Source of the DNA: Dehalococcoidales bacterium
GTDB taxonomy: Bacteria; Chloroflexota; Dehalococcoidia; Dehalococcoidales; Fen-1064
Assembly: GCA_030667735.1 (NCBI GenBank)
Contig: DAOUVG010000056.1
Span: forward strand, 1-8,149
Direction of reading: 5' to 3'
Length of the DNA: 8,149 bases
Every line of letters begins with the position of its first letter. The first letter of the stretch is position 1. The notes below the pieces were generated by a model. It saw only the letters and a list, made by a program, of their open reading frames with translations. It was not told where the DNA came from and searched no databases. A program made the translations under genes and the position numbers. Below, piece after piece: positions 6,491 to 8,149 of this stretch.

Positions 6491-6539
6491 AGGTCATACC
6501 TGTCCAGTCGCATGGGTGCAGTCCAATCTTATATGACCT
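6491..6539 (-). repeat. Inverted repeat at the 3' end of the CoA-transferase gene
   Basis: AGGTCATA (6491-6498) and TATGACCT (6532-6539) are perfect 8-bp arms 33 bases apart; the right arm covers the last codons of the CoA-transferase gene. No T run follows. It could close a long stem at the transcript end or be a protein site; either is inference. Confidence 0.3.
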
Positions 6540-7839
6540 GTTGCTCCTTGAACTGAGCAATATCTTCCCAACTGTAGCCAAGCCCGAGAAGGACCTCTTC
6601 AGTGTGCTGGCTGAACTCAGGTGCCGGTAGTCTGACACTGGACGGGGTCTTACTTAAATTAAGAGGATTATCCAGCACTTCAATGCGTCCGTAGGTGGGA
6701 TGGTCAAAAGGTACAAAGCAATCATTTGCCCTTCCCTGAGGGTCGTTGATCACTTCGCTGAGCTTCTGCTGTGCGCCAAAAGGAATACCGGCCTCTGTGA
6801 GACGTAATTTCCACTCCTCGAGTGGTCTGCTCTTGAAAGCGTCTCTGATAATGGTGTAAAGGGCAAGGTGATTCTCAAGCCTGGCCTCGTGATTCTCGAA
6901 CCTGGGGTCATGCTCCAGCTCCGGTTGACCCAGGGCCCGGCAGACCTTTGCCCAGTAACGGTCGGGTTGCAGCACGTTGATGTGTATTATCCTGTTGTCC
7001 CCGGTGGTATGATCCATTGACATCGGGTTGGGGGCATTCTCTTTCATGAAGTCATGGAGGCGGTTGAACACTGCCTCGGATTCAGCTACCAGTTCCCGGT
7101 AGCGCTTCACCCTCGGTTCCTCTTCATCCATCTGACCCGGTGCAATATCTCGCATGTCCTGGCCGGTTATCAGAGCACCCGCAATATCAAACGAGAGCTG
7201 GTACATCCCGGTGTGGAAGAGGGACAGGTCTACTTCCTGCCCTGCTCCGGTCCTTTCCCGCACGTATAGTGCCGTCATAACCGCAGCAAACAGGCCAAGC
7301 CCGGCTACGGTATCTCCAAAACCAGCGCGAAAGCCAATGGCCGAGGCTCCGGACGGTGTCAGCATATGCGTTACCCCTGACCGAAACCAGTGGACAGTCT
7401 GGTCAAATGATGGCAGGTTGCGCTCAGGCCCCTTCTTACCGAGGCCTGTTATGGAGCCATAGATGAGTCTCGGGTTCAATCGGCTCAAGGTCTCGTATTC
7501 CAGTGCGTACCTCTCCCTCTCAAACATACGTAGATTGGTTACGAACACGTCAGCCTTTTCCACCAGTTTGTAGATGATTTCCCGGCCGCCTTCTTTGGAC
7601 AGGTCCAGAGTAACGCTTTTCTTGTTTCGGTTGAAGGCCTCCCAGTTATAGTTGACTGTAGAAGGGACACCATTACCACCCCCATGCCCTGCCTGGTGGC
7701 TTCGCCAGAAGTCTCCCCGCTGAGGATGCTCAATATGTATTACGTCTGCACCAAAATCCCCCAGATGCCGGGCACCCATTGGCACAGCCACTACCTGAGA
7801 TACGTCAATTACCCGGATGCCCTCAAGAGCAGAATCCAT
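6529..7839 (-). CDS. CaiB/BaiF-type (family III) CoA-transferase
   Basis: A 436-residue protein of the family that transfers CoA between carboxylic acids without a covalent ping-pong release (formyl-, carnitine-, succinyl- or aromatic-acid CoA-transferases). Signature segments: LEGIRVIDVSQVVAVPMGAR (5-24), LGDFGADVIHIEHPQRGD (26-43), FNRNKKSVTLDL (69-80), LNPRLIYGSITGLGKKGP (121-138) and the LPSFDQTVHW segment (142-151), where Asp146 is at the position of the catalytic aspartate. DRYWAKVCRALG and the GRANDCFV/HPTYG stretches match the C-terminal half. A charged segment, about residues 230-270, seems longer than usual. The start at 7839 is chosen because AAAAGGAGG lies 9 bases upstream; a longer form from 7905 would place the promoter inside the coding sequence. 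The acyl substrates cannot be inferred and no catabolic partner gene is adjacent. Confidence 0.9.
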   Translation of the reverse strand: MDSALEGIRVIDVSQVVAVPMGARHLGDFGADVIHIEHPQRGDFWRSHQAGHGGGNGVPSTVNYNWEAFNRNKKSVTLDLSKEGGREIIYKLVEKADVFVTNLRMFERERYALEYETLSRLNPRLIYGSITGLGKKGPERNLPSFDQTVHWFRSGVTHMLTPSGASAIGFRAGFGDTVAGLGLFAAVMTALYVRERTGAGQEVDLSLFHTGMYQLSFDIAGALITGQDMRDIAPGQMDEEEPRVKRYRELVAESEAVFNRLHDFMKENAPNPMSMDHTTGDNRIIHINVLQPDRYWAKVCRALGQPELEHDPRFENHEARLENHLALYTIIRDAFKSRPLEEWKLRLTEAGIPFGAQQKLSEVINDPQGRANDCFVPFDHPTYGRIEVLDNPLNLSKTPSSVRLPAPEFSQHTEEVLLGLGYSWEDIAQFKEQQVI

Positions 7840-7848
7840 CCCCCTCAT

Positions 7849-7857
7849 CCTCCTTTT
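7849..7857 (-). promoter_or_regulatory. Ribosome binding site that sets the CoA-transferase start
   Basis: AAAAGGAGG on the - strand directly abuts one in-frame ATG (7848-7846), too close for use, and lies 9 bases before the next ATG (7839-7837), which also begins the conserved family N-terminus (DSALEGIRVID). Confidence 0.65.
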
Positions 7858-7876
7858 CCGGTTATGCAATACTATC

Positions 7877-7905
7877 AATATAACCCCCTGGCTCCCGCAA
7901 ATCAA
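7877..7905 (-). promoter_or_regulatory. Sigma70-type promoter for the CoA-transferase gene
   Basis: On the - strand TTGATT (7905-7900; 4 of 6) and TATATT (7882-7877; 5 of 6) are separated by exactly 17 bases. Transcription would begin near 7870, about 30 bases before the chosen ATG, and downstream of the alternative ATG at 7905. Confidence 0.5.
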
Positions 7906-7960
7906 AGCAGGTAGTTGTATATGTCTTCATCGGGAGTATCCTGAGGCTCCCTGAACAGCA

Positions 7961-7990
7961 GAGGGCTGGTACCGTACAGTACCAGCCCTC
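7961..7990 (-). terminator. Perfect 12-bp hairpin after the SIMPL-domain gene
   Basis: GAGGGCTGGTAC (7961-7972) and GTACCAGCCCTC (7979-7990) pair perfectly around the 6-base loop CGTACA. It starts 21 bases after the stop of the - strand gene and lies upstream of the CoA-transferase promoter, the expected place for a terminator. Neither flank has a T run, so it departs from the textbook form. Confidence 0.5.
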
Positions 7991-8011
7991 CCGCATTATC
8001 CAGTCTTATTA

Positions 8012-8149
8012 TCAGTTCGAGATACTGTAAGCAACCTGAACAGTCAGGCCAATCTCCGTCTCGCCGGGGCTGATTGACGTTCCCACAGCCATCGATTCTT
8101 CCATCTCGAAGGCTATGCGTGGTTGCGGGATGGAGTATGCACTCCCGGA
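8012..8149 (-). CDS. SIMPL-domain (DUF541, YggE-like) protein, C-terminal fragment
   Basis: The last 45 residues of a - strand gene that continues past the window edge, ending at TGA 8014-8012. The tail has ISPGETEIGLTVQVAYSI, which fits the end of the SIMPL/DUF541 domain, where a proline-glycine-glutamate turn precedes a final strand of alternating hydrophobic residues (typically 'PGE.e....V.V.Y'). Family members are usually exported or periplasmic proteins of poorly understood role, some linked to oxidative stress. Only the C-terminus is visible, so the signal peptide and most of the domain cannot be checked. It has its own terminator-like hairpin at 7961-7990 and is not obviously tied to the glycan genes. 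Confidence 0.6.
   Translation of the reverse strand, partial: SGSAYSIPQPRIAFEMEESMAVGTSISPGETEIGLTVQVAYSISN

Larger units (their letters stand above)
6158..6528. other. Long leader region upstream of the fusion gene
   Basis: No convincing gene in these 371 bases. A short + strand frame here (6305-6556) overlaps the facing CoA-transferase end and has no family resemblance. The region contains a - strand promoter (6445-6417), a GCGC/GCGC hairpin with a 5-base loop (6326-6338), weak TGCCT/AGGCA arms near 6276-6299, and a hairpin next to the ribosome binding site (6175-6189). I recognise no known riboswitch class. Confidence 0.5.

Noticed and set aside
6305..6556. An 83-codon + strand frame in the gap before the fusion gene
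   Set aside because: It overlaps the end of the CoA-transferase on the other strand, has no recognisable motif, and the region is better explained as promoter and leader.

Overview
The window holds four complete-looking genes for sugar/phospho-ester and small-acid metabolism, one further complete gene (CoA-transferase), and two gene fragments at the edges. Moderately high GC, long spacers between genes with strong Shine-Dalgarno boxes, and the domain mix (a LicD-type protein with a beta-rich tail, a family III CoA-transferase, a SIMPL-domain protein) suggest a free-living anaerobic or environmental bacterium. Chloroflexota of the Dehalococcoidia type is my guess from memory of similar proteins; nothing in the window proves it. 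I see no tRNA, rRNA, CRISPR array, insertion sequence or phage gene.

Layout. 2-124 (+) is the 3' tail of an unidentified gene, followed by a long perfect hairpin. A structured intergenic region (125-621) carries palindromes and a good promoter and leads to a two-gene + strand unit: a LicD-family phosphotransferase with an extra C-terminal domain (622-1521) and a D-2-hydroxyacid dehydrogenase (1539-2537). Facing it on the - strand are a class III PLP aminotransferase (2573-3907), a bifunctional protein that fuses a LicC-like nucleotidyltransferase to a HisC/CobD-like PLP enzyme (4256-6157), a family III CoA-transferase (6529-7839), and the C-terminus of a SIMPL/DUF541 protein (8012-8149). The - strand genes are separated by gaps of about 350, 370 and 170 bases, each with its own signals, so they look like separate transcription units and not one operon.

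How the genes may work together. LicD proteins transfer a phospho-amino-alcohol (phosphocholine or a relative) from a CDP-activated donor to a surface glycan, and LicC-like enzymes make that donor. In the fusion the activating enzyme is joined to a PLP enzyme of the HisC/CobD fold, a fold that includes aminotransferases and decarboxylases of phosphorylated amino acids. A coherent reading is a small cassette in which the fusion makes and activates an amino-phosphate (for example serine phosphate to ethanolamine phosphate to the CDP form, or an aminophosphonate equivalent) and LicD attaches it to a glycan. The dehydrogenase and the class III aminotransferase could supply or recycle the keto/hydroxy/amino acid precursor. 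The family assignments are well supported by motifs; the pathway is inference. The CoA-transferase and the SIMPL protein have no evident link to it.
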